Shown piece by piece: positions 8,037-18,372 of a stretch of 64,000 nt of DNA. A program made the position numbers and the translations under genes. This DNA is from Parasphingopyxis lamellibrachiae (lineage in GTDB: Bacteria > Pseudomonadota > Alphaproteobacteria > Sphingomonadales > Sphingomonadaceae). Numbering within the stretch: the stretch's first letter is position 1; each line of letters opens with the position of its first letter. Location of the stretch: positions 1,101,763 to 1,165,762 of the forward strand of contig NZ_QRDP01000004.1 of assembly GCF_003385775.1 (NCBI RefSeq). Reading direction: 5' to 3'. The notes under the pieces were generated by a model. That model was not told the DNA's origin. It was given only the letters and a program-made list of their open reading frames with translations, and did no database searches.

Positions 8037-11000
8037 ATGCGATTTTTCAAAGTCTTTCTGGCCGCGAGCACGGCTTCGATTTCCATGGCTGGCGTCATCG
8101 CGACTCCTGCTGCAGCGCAACAAATCACATCGGGCATACAGGGTCAGGTGCAGGATGATTCGGGCAACGGCATCCCAAATGCGACCGTCGCCATAACCGA
8201 CACCCGCACGGGCGCTACCAGCCGGATTACATCCAGCTCCGACGGCGCCTTCCGCGCCAGCAACCTTGTCACAGGCGGGCCTTACACAATTACGGCGACG
8301 GCCCCGGGTTTCGAGGGTCAGACGGTCGAAAATGTCCGCATCAACCTTTCCGGCGCGACATCATTGACTTTCGATCTCTCGGCCAGCACCAGCGAAGCGA
8401 CAATCGTTGTCACCGCAGCGCGCGCCAATCTGGTTCAGCTCGCGGTTGGACCGGGCAATTCGTTCAACCAGGAAGTGCTTGAGAGCTTCCCCTCGATTTC
8501 CCGCGACGTTCGCGACCTGATCCGCATCGATCCGCGCGTCAGCCTCGATCGTGCCAATGAGGTCGACCGGATTTCCTGCCTCGGCGGCAATGACCGGTCC
8601 AACACCTTTACGGTCGACGGTATCGTGCAGGCCGATGTTTTCGGACTGAACGGTACGCCGTTTGCTGCACGCAACGCACTGCCGCTGCCTTTTGATGCAA
8701 TCCGCGAAACTTCGATCGAGTTTGCACCGTTCGACGTCGAATATTCCGGCTTTACCGGCTGCGCCGTCAACGTCGTAACCCAGTCCGGCTCCAATCAGTT
8801 CCATGGTTCGGCCTTTTACACATTCCGGAACGAAGACCTTCGCGGCGACACGATCGACGGCAACGACTTTACCCCCGCACCGTTCGAAGAGAAGCGCTGG
8901 GGCGTTACGCTGGGCGGGCCGATCATTCCCGACCGCCTCTTCTTCTTCGGTGCCTATGAGGAAACCGATCTTGGCGACGCAAACGATACCGGCCCCACAG
9001 GCGGCGGTTTCCCGAACGAAACCAATTTCGCCACCCAGGCGCAGTTCGACGAATTCGCGCAGATCGCACAGAGCGTCTACGGCGTCGATGTCGGCGGCTA
9101 TCCGCGTTCACTGCCTGAATCGAGTGTCCGCTATTTCGGCCGACTCGACTGGTATGTGAATGACGACCATCGCGTCGAAGCCACTTATCAGCGGCTCGAG
9201 GAAACCAATGTCGAATCCGATACGGGCGACCAGGAACTGACAGGCCTGAACAGCTTCGAAGATGAAGGCACGGTCTCCGACTATTATTCGCTGCGCGTCT
9301 ATTCGAACTGGAGTGAAGATTTCTCAACCGAACTGCGCGTGTCACGATCAGACCTGACGGACGTTCAGGGCCCCGTCGGCGGCGGCGAAGCGCAGGACGG
9401 CAATCCGATCACGCGCCTTTCGGTTGGCGTAGTCGGCCCGACGCAAAATGGCATCCTCAGTGCCGGCCCCGGCATCTTCCGTTCGGCCAATGCGCTTGAA
9501 ACCCGGACAGACCTGGCCCGTATCACCGCCAACTGGCAAAATGGCGATCACGACATCAAGTTCGGCGCCGAGATCAACCAGCTCGATGTGTTCAACCTGT
9601 TTGCGATCAATGCGACCGGTACGCTCTTCTTCCGCAATCTTGACGATTTCCGGAACGGCATTGTTGCCGATGGCGCGTTTTCGAGCGTGTTCGGCGACAC
9701 CGCCGACAATATCGCAGCGGGCCTTGTCGGCGGCGGCACGATCAACGCGACACCGAGCGGCGACATCAACGAGGCAAGCGCAACCTTCGACCGGACCATC
9801 TATTCGGTCTATGCGCAGGATGACTGGCAGGTTACCGATCAACTCAGCATTCTCGCCGGCATCCGGCTTGAATGGTATGACGGCAGTGCACCGCGGGTTA
9901 ATCCCAATTTCCAGCAGCGCTACGGGTTCGGCAACAATTTCGGCTTCAGTCAGCTTGATCCTGTTCTCCTGCCGCGTGTCGCATTCACCTATAATTTCGA
10001 GGACTATGAAGGCTTCCTGCGTAACAGCCAGCTGACCGGCGGTGTGGGCATCTTCTCGGGCGGCGATCCCATCGTTTATTTCTCCAACGCCTTCTCGAAC
10101 AACGGCTTCTCGAGCGCGACCGGCGATACATTCAATGCCCTGTGCGCCGGCATCCGCAATCCGGACGGCACGATCAATGTCGTGCAGGGTGGAACCTTCA
10201 CGGGCTTCCCGGCCTGCGCCACTCAAGCGGCATCAAACCGGGCCGCAGCCGGCCTTGCCGACACTCAGTCGACGGATCCCAATTTCGAAGTTCCAACTGT
10301 TGTTCGGGCCAATATCGGCTTCTCTTCCGAAATCGGTTTCGGCCAGGGCTTTTTCGACAACTGGCAGATGCAGGTCGATTATATCTACAGCCACTTCCGG
10401 GACCCACTGAACTTTGTCGACCTGTCCCAGGTTGTCGATCCGACCCAGGGGCTGAACGGCTTCACGGCCGATGGCCGACCGATCTATGTGGCCATCGACC
10501 CGACCAATGCGGGTTGTGCGCTGACCTTGAACGGCACTGGTGGAACGCCTCCGACCTATTCCGGGACTTTCTCCAATGCATGCCGGACCGGACGCGACGA
10601 CGAAATCCAGCTGACCAATGGGCGTTCTTATGACAGCCACGTCTTCTCGTTCAGCCTGTCCAAGATGTTCGATCGCGGCGTCTTCACCGAAAATGGCAGC
10701 GTGTTCGTCAACTTCGGTTATGCCTGGACAGATTCGAACAACTTCCGGAACAACAACAGCTCGACGGCAACGTCCAGCTTCGATGAATCGGCAGCCTTCG
10801 ACCGGCAGAACCCGGCAAACTCCACGTCGAACTATGAGACGCGGCACGCCTTCACCTTTGCGGTGAACTTCACTGAAGAATTCCTCGACGGATATGACAC
10901 GCAATGGGGCATGTTCTTCAGCGCCCGCTCCGGCCGGCCCTACAGCATGACGTTCGATGGCGGCGGTGTATTCAACGACCGGTCCTCGGGCAACGACAAT

Positions 11001-11468
11001 GCCCTGCTCTATATCCCGAGCGGACCGAACGATCCGAACATCTCGCCGCTCTCGGTACAGTCCGAAGTGTTGGAACTCATCAATTTCGCCAACAATTTCG
11101 ATTGTTCGCGTGAAGCCATTGGCACGACGATCCGGCGCAATACCTGCCGCGAAGACTGGACCTATGATCTGGACATGCGGATCAGCCAGGAACTTCCGGG
11201 GCCGGGCAGCTGGTTCGGCATTGCCGACGACCGGTTCGAGCTGTTCGCGGATATCGACAATTTCCTGAACCTGCTCAACAGCAGTTGGAATACGTTCAAG
11301 ACGCGTGGCCGGTTTGGCGACGGGCAGGTCGTGGACATTGTCGACCTAGACGGTATCGACGATCAGGGCCGCTACATCATTTCCGGCTTCAACCCGGATT
11401 TTGAACAGCAGGTTTCGACCTCGGCTTCGGCATGGCGGATCCAGATCGGCGCCCGCTACACCTTCTAG
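8037..11468 (+). CDS. Oar-like TonB-dependent outer-membrane receptor
   Basis: An outer-membrane transporter-like protein of 1143 residues. A signal peptide ends near ATPAAAQQ (about residue 28). It is followed by a carboxypeptidase-regulatory-like (Cna-B type) domain at about 30-115, a plug domain, and a long beta barrel ending in the aromatic C-terminal strand QIGARYTF. The plug segment VNVVTQSGSNQFHGSAFY is the Oar-family signature. Cys181 and Cys242 in the plug could form a disulfide. Oar-like receptors have been linked to uptake of large substrates or surface adhesion; the substrate here is unknown. ATG 8037 follows GGGGA. A strong terminator ends the unit, and the TonB/ExbB/ExbD cluster at 46.8-49.3 kb could energise it. 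Confidence 0.9.
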   Translation: MRFFKVFLAASTASISMAGVIATPAAAQQITSGIQGQVQDDSGNGIPNATVAITDTRTGATSRITSSSDGAFRASNLVTGGPYTITATAPGFEGQTVENVRINLSGATSLTFDLSASTSEATIVVTAARANLVQLAVGPGNSFNQEVLESFPSISRDVRDLIRIDPRVSLDRANEVDRISCLGGNDRSNTFTVDGIVQADVFGLNGTPFAARNALPLPFDAIRETSIEFAPFDVEYSGFTGCAVNVVTQSGSNQFHGSAFYTFRNEDLRGDTIDGNDFTPAPFEEKRWGVTLGGPIIPDRLFFFGAYEETDLGDANDTGPTGGGFPNETNFATQAQFDEFAQIAQSVYGVDVGGYPRSLPESSVRYFGRLDWYVNDDHRVEATYQRLEETNVESDTGDQELTGLNSFEDEGTVSDYYSLRVYSNWSEDFSTELRVSRSDLTDVQGPVGGGEAQDGNPITRLSVGVVGPTQNGILSAGPGIFRSANALETRTDLARITANWQNGDHDIKFGAEINQLDVFNLFAINATGTLFFRNLDDFRNGIVADGAFSSVFGDTADNIAAGLVGGGTINATPSGDINEASATFDRTIYSVYAQDDWQVTDQLSILAGIRLEWYDGSAPRVNPNFQQRYGFGNNFGFSQLDPVLLPRVAFTYNFEDYEGFLRNSQLTGGVGIFSGGDPIVYFSNAFSNNGFSSATGDTFNALCAGIRNPDGTINVVQGGTFTGFPACATQAASNRAAAGLADTQSTDPNFEVPTVVRANIGFSSEIGFGQGFFDNWQMQVDYIYSHFRDPLNFVDLSQVVDPTQGLNGFTADGRPIYVAIDPTNAGCALTLNGTGGTPPTYSGTFSNACRTGRDDEIQLTNGRSYDSHVFSFSLSKMFDRGVFTENGSVFVNFGYAWTDSNNFRNNNSSTATSSFDESAAFDRQNPANSTSNYETRHAFTFAVNFTEEFLDGYDTQWGMFFSARSGRPYSMTFDGGGVFNDRSSGNDNALLYIPSGPNDPNISPLSVQSEVLELINFANNFDCSREAIGTTIRRNTCREDWTYDLDMRISQELPGPGSWFGIADDRFELFADIDNFLNLLNSSWNTFKTRGRFGDGQVVDIVDLDGIDDQGRYIISGFNPDFEQQVSTSASAWRIQIGARYTF

Positions 11469-11495
11469 GGTTCCGACTTTCCAGGATTGGAATTG

Positions 11496-11529
11496 AGGCC
11501 GGCGGCAAGCAATTGCCGCCGGCCTTTTT
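11496..11529 (+). terminator. rho-independent terminator after the Oar-like receptor
   Basis: A perfect 13-bp stem (AGGCCGGCGGCAA with TTGCCGCCGGCCT) around a GCAA tetraloop, followed by a T run. It separates the receptor from the convergent CHAT gene. Confidence 0.93.
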
Positions 11530-11576
11530 CTTGTGCACTCCTGCACGCGCCCGGGACACGCCGGTTCGCGCGGAAT

Positions 11577-14500
11577 TTATCGCGCGCCGTCGCCAATCAA
11601 TGTAAACGGGGCCCAGAAGGCCGGATGCGCCCAACTCGTTTGCCCCGTATCGTGGCCGAGATCGTCGCGCACTTCCTGCATCGCCTGCTGAAAGGCGCTG
11701 GCCCGGCTGAGCTCGCTGTCGGCCTGGCGCAACGCAATGGTCCGCACGGTAAGGCGCGCCGCCACCTCGTCATTCACCGGCCAATAAGATGCGAGAAGAT
11801 TGCGCGCGCCCGCATAGAAGAAAGCGCGGGCAAGCCCGGACAAGCCCTGCGAGCTGCCTCCATCCCCTGTCGCCGTGTTGCAGGCCGATAGAATAACCCA
11901 GTCAGCGTCCAGCCTTAGCGCCGATACTTCGGAAGCGGCGAGATAGCCGTCGTCGAGCGCACTCGCCGTATCCGGCGGTGTGAACACAAGGCCCGGTTCG
12001 GCAAAATCGCTGATCTCGCCCGCCATCAGGCCATGGGTCGCAAAGGCGAGAATCGCGGCGCCGGACAAGTCCGCTTCCTTGACGGCGGCTTCCGTCGCCC
12101 GCTCCGCCAACCAGACCGAGTTTTCCGGCGCGTCCAGCGCATTGCGCATATTTTCAAGCTCGATCGCAGTTCCCGGAAGCCGCGCCATAGATCGGAGCGC
12201 CCGGACATTGGCCACGCCTCCGCCCGACCGCGCAAGAACCGCAGAAGCATCCAGCGCCCTTGCTCCCCGGTTCATACCCCGCGATTGCGCCTGACCATCG
12301 AGCACCGGATCGCCGAAGCCGGCAAATCCCGTCGCTCCGCCCCCGGATGGTTCGAAACGACGCAACAGGTGAAGCGACTGGATCGAGGGAATATGGGTAA
12401 GGGCATGCGCGTCGGCGAACCAGTGTGTGGCGCGCAGGGCCTCCGGATCATTATCGTCCCCTTCCGGTTCCTGGGTAACCAGGATGGAGAAAGGCAGTCC
12501 AGACAGCGCCCCGCCCGCCGCGATGAAGACATGATTCCTGCCCTCAATGGCCTCCGCGACGGGGGCGATAACCGCATTGTAAAGTGCAAAAGCCGTGGAC
12601 CGGTCAAAAGGAAAAGGCGATCCGGGTGCCTCCAGCGCCAGCCAGGCAGCCTCTTCTTCAGGCGAGACCTCCACATTCGCGCCGACTTCCCAGCGAAGAC
12701 GCCGCACCGCCGCTTCTATCTGCCGCGCCGTCCAGTCCGACTGTGCCCAGCCGAAACTCTCCCGACTGACTGCCATGATATGAGTACCGCGGCCGGTAGG
12801 CACCGTCAGCAAGATCGCCTCGTCCGGACCCAGCATGGCCTGTGCCTCTTCAACGCTCAGGCTTTCAGGACGGATCAGCGCGAAATAGTCCGGGAATTCT
12901 TCACGCAGCCGCGCATCAATCTGCTCCATCGCGTCTTCGATTTCGGCGCGCTCAGTCCGCGCCGCCGCGCGATCTTGCTCGCCCGCGGAACGCGCATCGG
13001 ACATGGAAAGGCCGTAGCTTTCATTGTTCTCGGCCCAGCGATTGCTCAGCTCTTCGCGCTGCCGAACCAGAGCACCGAGCCCTTCCCCGGCCTCATCGGC
13101 AAAGCGGCGGATCGCCATGCGGATAATGGCCCGATTGGCGGTGCCGGCCATGGCATCCTGCAGCGCCTCGAATGCCTCTCCCGCCAGTTCGCGGTCGGTC
13201 GCCTCACCCGCTGCCCAGACCGTATCGGCATACAGGGCAAAGGTTTGGCTCTGATCGGCCTCTTCCCGTTCGAGCTGCGCCTCGCCGAAACTGCCGGAAA
13301 CCGTCTCGCTGCGACGGCGACGCAAACCGGTCAGCAACAGGCTCGCCGGTTCGAGTGCCCTGACCGCATCGCCAAGCTCAAGGCGCAAAGCAGTCAGATC
13401 ATATGCGGTCTGGATAGTGCTGGGATGCGTTTCCCCCAGCAGCGCGCGCTCCCCCGCCAATGTCCGCGAATATAGGGGTTCGGCGTCCTCGTTGCGGCCC
13501 TGGCGATGATATTGAACAGCCAGGTTATTGACGGTGATCAGCGTATCGAAATGCTCCGGCCCGAGCACCCGCTCGCTGACTTCCAGAACCTGCAGGCGCA
13601 GGCGTTCGGACTCAGCGTAGCGACGCTGGTTATTATACAGGCTCGCCAGATTATCCATTGCCACAAGCGTCGCCGGATGGTCCTGCCCCAATGCGACGAT
13701 GCTGCCCTCCATCGCTCGTACATAGAGCGGTTCGGCTTCGTCGTAGCGCTGTTGGCTGTCATACATGGCGGCGAGATTGTTCACCGAAGTCAGCGTTGTC
13801 TGATGGTTTGCGCCCAGAGTACGCGTCGCCGCCTCCTGCACCCGCAGGAACAGGGGCTCAGCCTCTGCATAGCGCTGTTGCCGGTTGTAGAGGATCGCCA
13901 GATTGTCGGCCGACACGATTGTGTTCTGATTGTCCCAGCCAAGCGTTCGCTCGCTGATTTCCAACACCCGCAGATAGAGCGGTTCCGCCTCCGCATAGCG
14001 CCCCTGCCGGCTATAGCTGTAGGCGAGATTGTTGATGACGCCCAGCGTATTGGGATGATCGGGCCCGGACACGCGTTCACGGATTTCGAGCACCTGCAAC
14101 AGCAGCGGCTCGGCCTCCGCCATACGGCCGATCATGCCGTAAAATGTGGCCAGGTTGTTCAATGCTGTCAGCGTTTGCGGATGTTCGGGCCCGAAGACCC
14201 GCTGCCTGCCCTCTATGGCGCGATTGAGAAACAGCTCGGCCTCGTCATATCTGCCTTGCCGGGTATAGAATACGCCGAGATTGTTGATTGTGCGCAGCGT
14301 ATCGTCGTCATCCAGGCCCAGCACTCGCTCGGCAATGTCGAGCGCGCGCGCATAATGGGATTCTGCCTGTTCGAACCGCCCCTCATCGGCGGCCTGTGCG
14401 GCGGCGCTCAGCAAGGCCCGGACCGACCGGCGATCGTCGCGGATTTCAACGCGCGTCATGCCCGGAGGCGCCTGTTCGGTCTGCGGTGCGCGGGCGGCAG

Positions 14501-14618
14501 CTGGTTTTTCCATGACGGAAACAGCCTGGGCCGACGGCCATAAGAGCAAACCGCTGGCGATCAGCATTTTTGCGGCGCCCCGTGCCGGTACACTCTTTCC
14601 ACCACTATTACGCGCCAC
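11577..14618 (-). CDS. secreted TPR-CHAT caspase-like protease
   Basis: A 1013-residue protein. An N-terminal signal-like segment (MLIASGLLLWPSAQA) suggests export. Residues about 70-440 hold some nine tetratricopeptide repeats of the 42-residue kinesin-light-chain type, each ending in phrases such as RYAEAEPLYLRVLEI. The C-terminal third is a CHAT domain, a caspase-fold cysteine protease, with the dyad intact: His862 in FATHGLMAG and Cys913 in ILSACNTATGDG, followed by GLARAFFYAGARNLLASYWP. GTG 14618 is chosen because AGGAGA precedes it. It is transcribed toward the receptor gene and away from map, so it is monocistronic. The substrate is unknown. Confidence 0.88.
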   Translation of the reverse strand: MARNSGGKSVPARGAAKMLIASGLLLWPSAQAVSVMEKPAAARAPQTEQAPPGMTRVEIRDDRRSVRALLSAAAQAADEGRFEQAESHYARALDIAERVLGLDDDDTLRTINNLGVFYTRQGRYDEAELFLNRAIEGRQRVFGPEHPQTLTALNNLATFYGMIGRMAEAEPLLLQVLEIRERVSGPDHPNTLGVINNLAYSYSRQGRYAEAEPLYLRVLEISERTLGWDNQNTIVSADNLAILYNRQQRYAEAEPLFLRVQEAATRTLGANHQTTLTSVNNLAAMYDSQQRYDEAEPLYVRAMEGSIVALGQDHPATLVAMDNLASLYNNQRRYAESERLRLQVLEVSERVLGPEHFDTLITVNNLAVQYHRQGRNEDAEPLYSRTLAGERALLGETHPSTIQTAYDLTALRLELGDAVRALEPASLLLTGLRRRRSETVSGSFGEAQLEREEADQSQTFALYADTVWAAGEATDRELAGEAFEALQDAMAGTANRAIIRMAIRRFADEAGEGLGALVRQREELSNRWAENNESYGLSMSDARSAGEQDRAAARTERAEIEDAMEQIDARLREEFPDYFALIRPESLSVEEAQAMLGPDEAILLTVPTGRGTHIMAVSRESFGWAQSDWTARQIEAAVRRLRWEVGANVEVSPEEEAAWLALEAPGSPFPFDRSTAFALYNAVIAPVAEAIEGRNHVFIAAGGALSGLPFSILVTQEPEGDDNDPEALRATHWFADAHALTHIPSIQSLHLLRRFEPSGGGATGFAGFGDPVLDGQAQSRGMNRGARALDASAVLARSGGGVANVRALRSMARLPGTAIELENMRNALDAPENSVWLAERATEAAVKEADLSGAAILAFATHGLMAGEISDFAEPGLVFTPPDTASALDDGYLAASEVSALRLDADWVILSACNTATGDGGSSQGLSGLARAFFYAGARNLLASYWPVNDEVAARLTVRTIALRQADSELSRASAFQQAMQEVRDDLGHDTGQTSWAHPAFWAPFTLIGDGAR

Positions 14619-14689
14619 CTCAGCTCTCCTCGTGCCGCGACCCGCTTATGGCATAGCGAAATGCCGTTCGGTTCGCTATATCGCGTTCC

Positions 14690-15517
14690 ATGAACCAATA
14701 TCAGACGATAACCGCGGCCGATCCGGTCGCCCGGGACGGCTCGATCAAACTCCACGACGAGGCCGGTTTTGAAGGGATGCGCGCCGCTGGCAGGCTGGCC
14801 GCCGAAGTTCTGGATGCGCTCGTTCCCCATGTCGTACCCGGCGTAACGACACAGGAAATTGACGATATTGTACTGGACCGGATGAAAGCCGGCGGCGGCA
14901 TTCCCGCAACGCTCGGCTATCGGGGATACACAAAAAGCTGCTGCACCTCGATCAACCATGTCGTGTGTCATGGCATTCCGGGCAACAAAACCCTGAAAAA
15001 GGGAGACATCGTCAATATCGACGTGACCCCGATACTCGATGGCTGGCACGGCGACACCAGTCGGATGTTCACGGTCGGCAAGGTACCTATCAAGGCCCAA
15101 AAGCTGATCGACGTGACCTATGAGGCCATGATGCTTGGCATAGAGCAGGTTAAACCCGGTGCCCGCCTTGGCGATATTTCACACGCCATCCAGCAGCACG
15201 CCGAAGCGCACCGCTATGGCGTGGTCCGCGATTTTTGCGGTCACGGACTGGGCCGCCTTTTCCATGACGCACCCGAAGTTGTGCATGCCGGGAAGCCGGG
15301 AACCGGCCCCGAACTGAGGCCGGGCATGTTTTTCACAATCGAACCGATGATCAACATTGGTAAGGCAAGCGTTAAGGTTCTCGACGATGGCTGGACGGCC
15401 GTAACTCGCGATCGTTCGCTTTCCGCGCAGTTCGAGCATTCGATCGGTGTTACCGAAGATGGCGTCGAGATTTTCACCAAGAGCCCGACCGGACTGGACA
15501 ACCCTCCCTATAACTAG
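14690..15517 (+). CDS. map: methionine aminopeptidase, type I
   Basis: Removes the initiator methionine from nascent proteins, co-translationally. The 275-residue protein has all five metal ligands: Asp111, Asp122, His185, Glu218 and Glu249. Their spacing (11, 63, 33, 31) is identical to that of the E. coli enzyme. No zinc-finger or SH3-binding N-terminal extension is present, so it is type Ia. The start is ATG 14690. It is transcribed divergently from the CHAT protease gene with about 70 bases between them. Confidence 0.97.
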   Translation: MNQYQTITAADPVARDGSIKLHDEAGFEGMRAAGRLAAEVLDALVPHVVPGVTTQEIDDIVLDRMKAGGGIPATLGYRGYTKSCCTSINHVVCHGIPGNKTLKKGDIVNIDVTPILDGWHGDTSRMFTVGKVPIKAQKLIDVTYEAMMLGIEQVKPGARLGDISHAIQQHAEAHRYGVVRDFCGHGLGRLFHDAPEVVHAGKPGTGPELRPGMFFTIEPMINIGKASVKVLDDGWTAVTRDRSLSAQFEHSIGVTEDGVEIFTKSPTGLDNPPYN

Positions 15518-15620
15518 AATCCCGATCTACAGGGTTATCTGGTCAGTCGCTCGGCTAACCCTACAATTGCAACATGTCGCCTCCTAGGCCAATAAGGATT
15601 GGCATTTGGGAGAGTGGTAC

Positions 15621-17804
15621 ATGCGTTTTTGGTTCGGACTGGCATTGGCACTGGGCCTTGCGGCCTGTTCATCAGGCGGTGAAGATGGCTCAGGCATCAG
15701 TACAGAGCAGGGTACGGCCAAGGTCGACGGCGATTTTCTGGCAACTGGCGGCGACGGCAGCGACTGGGCTGCGGCAAGCTACAGCTATGACGAGCAGCGC
15801 TTCAGTCCGCTCGACCAGATTACGGCGGAAAATGTCGGCAATCTCGGTATTGCATGGTCGGCCGAACTTCCCGATGCCCGCGCGCAGGAAGCAACGCCGA
15901 TCGTTGTCGACGGCGTCATGTATCTCACCGGCCCCTGGTCCAAAGTATTCGCTTTCGACGCCAGCAATGGCGAACCTCTCTGGACCTTCGATCCTGAAGT
16001 TCCGCGCTCCGTGCTGCAAAACACATGTTGCGACGCGGTCAATCGCGGCGTGGCCGTTTGGCGTGGCAAGCTTTACCTCGGAACGCTCGATGGCCGCCTG
16101 ATTGCGATCGACGCCCGCACCGGCGCGCAACTATGGTCAGAGCAAACCACGGACCCCGACCTCCCCTACTCGATCACGGGCGTTCCGCGGGTGGTCAACA
16201 ATCGCGTCATCATTGGAAATGGCGGCGCCGAATTCGGCGTGCGCGGTTATGTATCTGCCTATGATGCCAATACCGGCGCGCTGGACTGGCGCTTCTACAC
16301 TGTGCCCAATCCAGATGGCGAACCCGACAATGCCGCGTCCGACGAGGTATTGCAGACGGCATCGCGCACATGGTCGGAAGGCGGCCAATGGCGCGAATCC
16401 GGCGGCGGCGGAACGGTTTGGGATTCCATTGTCTACGATCATGAACTGAACCAGCTCTATATCGGCGTCGGCAATGGCAGCCCATGGAACCATGGCGTGC
16501 GCTCCGATGGGCAGGGAGACAATCTCTTCCTCTCATCCGTTGTCGCACTCAATCCCGATACCGGCGAATATCTCTGGCATTTCCAGGAAACGCCCGGGGA
16601 AAGCTGGGACTATACGGCTACGCAATCGATCATCCTGGCCGAGTTGGAAATCGACGGGCAGCCGAGAAAAGTGATCATGCACGCGCCGAAAAACGGCTTC
16701 TTTTTCGTGATCGATCGCGAAACGGGATCCCTGATTTCAGCCGACGCCTTTGTCGAAGGCGTGAACTGGGCCACGGGATATGATCTGCAAACCGGCCGGC
16801 CGATCGAGAACGAAGCGGCCCGTTTCTACCGGACCGGAGAAATGTTCATCGCCAACCCGGGCCCGATTGGCGCCCATAACTGGCAGCCAATGGCTTTCAG
16901 CCCGCTTACCGGGCTTGCCTACATTCCGGCCAATATCGTGCCTTCGGCCTATATGCCCCCGACCACCGACGAACATTCCCAGCTGAACCCAATCGGTTTC
17001 AATACAGGCCTGAACTTCGAGGATGGCGCTTTACCGCGCGATCGCGCGACGCTTCGCGCTGTCATCTCGACAGTGCGGGGCGGCCTTGTCGCCTGGGATC
17101 CGGTGGCGCAGGAAGCGCGCTGGACCGTCGACTATGACACACCCTGGAATGGCGGCATTCTGACAACGGCCGGCAACCTTGTATTCCAGGGCACCGCGAC
17201 CGGACAATTCAAGGCTTATGCTGCCGATACCGGAGAGGAACTGTGGTCGATGGATGTGCAGTCCGGCGTTCTTGCCGGGGCATCGACCTTCCTGATCGAC
17301 GGCGTTCAGCACATCGCCTTCACGACCGGTCGCGGCGGCGCTTTCCAGATCACGGCGGGCGCGGCGGACATTACCGCCGGAGAGGTGCCGAACGTACCGC
17401 GCCTTATCGTGCTGCGTCTCGATGGAACCGGCGTATTGCCCGACGCACCCGATACCGAACAGATTCCGCTCGACCCACCGGCATCGACTGGAACCGAAGC
17501 AGAGATCGCCCGCGGCCAGCAGCTCTATTATCGCAATTGTATGGTCTGCCATGGCGAAGGCGCGGTTGGCGGCGGCATCAATCCCGATCTCCGCTTCTCC
17601 GGCTACCTTACGGTGGACACCGGCTGGCGTGATGTGGTCATCGGCGGGGATCTCGCCGACAACGGAATGCCGAGTTTCTCCAGTGTCCTTTCACCCGAAC
17701 TCGCCGAGATGATCCGGCTCTACGTTATCGACAAGGCTAATGGCGATCTAGAAGAGATGCAGGCTCGGCGGGAAGAGGAAGGCACGACCGACGACCAGTC
17801 CTGA
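15621..17804 (+). CDS. PQQ-dependent quinohemoprotein alcohol dehydrogenase, lipoprotein form
   Basis: A periplasmic alcohol-oxidising enzyme of 727 residues that would pass electrons from PQQ through its own c-type haem. The N-terminus MRFWFGLALALGLAACSS is a lipoprotein signal with the lipid-modified Cys16; Ser at +2 favours the outer membrane. An eight-bladed propeller follows, with the adjacent cysteines Cys136-Cys137 (NTCCDAVNRG) that form the PQQ-facing disulfide ring. A cytochrome c domain has Cys640, Cys643 and His644 (CMVCH). ATG 15621 follows GGGAGAG. No PQQ biosynthesis gene or partner cytochrome is in the window. The alcohol substrate cannot be predicted. Confidence 0.9.
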   Translation: MRFWFGLALALGLAACSSGGEDGSGISTEQGTAKVDGDFLATGGDGSDWAAASYSYDEQRFSPLDQITAENVGNLGIAWSAELPDARAQEATPIVVDGVMYLTGPWSKVFAFDASNGEPLWTFDPEVPRSVLQNTCCDAVNRGVAVWRGKLYLGTLDGRLIAIDARTGAQLWSEQTTDPDLPYSITGVPRVVNNRVIIGNGGAEFGVRGYVSAYDANTGALDWRFYTVPNPDGEPDNAASDEVLQTASRTWSEGGQWRESGGGGTVWDSIVYDHELNQLYIGVGNGSPWNHGVRSDGQGDNLFLSSVVALNPDTGEYLWHFQETPGESWDYTATQSIILAELEIDGQPRKVIMHAPKNGFFFVIDRETGSLISADAFVEGVNWATGYDLQTGRPIENEAARFYRTGEMFIANPGPIGAHNWQPMAFSPLTGLAYIPANIVPSAYMPPTTDEHSQLNPIGFNTGLNFEDGALPRDRATLRAVISTVRGGLVAWDPVAQEARWTVDYDTPWNGGILTTAGNLVFQGTATGQFKAYAADTGEELWSMDVQSGVLAGASTFLIDGVQHIAFTTGRGGAFQITAGAADITAGEVPNVPRLIVLRLDGTGVLPDAPDTEQIPLDPPASTGTEAEIARGQQLYYRNCMVCHGEGAVGGGINPDLRFSGYLTVDTGWRDVVIGGDLADNGMPSFSSVLSPELAEMIRLYVIDKANGDLEEMQARREEEGTTDDQS

Positions 17805-17926
17805 ACCGGAGGAGACGCGGCGGCAAGCATCTGGCCATGTGCACCGGTTCCCATTGATCATCCGGCTTGCGACTCTGCCCCCTGCCCGCTTATGACAGTG
17901 CGAAAGCGGCGCTGGCCGCACCCTGA

Positions 17927-18277
<351 letters not shown>

Positions 18278-18372
18278 ACGCTTATAATTCTGCGAAAAAA
18301 TATTTTTGTGCAACTGCGAAGAATAGTATAGGATTCTTTCTCCGAACCCCATCGAGAAGAAGGCAAAGTTTC

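Noticed and set aside
11496-11529. Palindromic repeat element after the receptor gene
   Set aside because: It is a single perfect stem followed by a T run directly after a stop codon, so it is a terminator.
12033-13475. Long open frame (about 480 codons) on the plus strand
   Set aside because: It lies wholly antisense to the TPR-CHAT gene, whose repeats and catalytic motifs are clear; the antisense product is Arg-rich with no domain.
8037-14618. Operon of the Oar-like receptor with the CHAT protease
   Set aside because: The two genes are convergent and separated by a strong terminator, so they are not co-transcribed.
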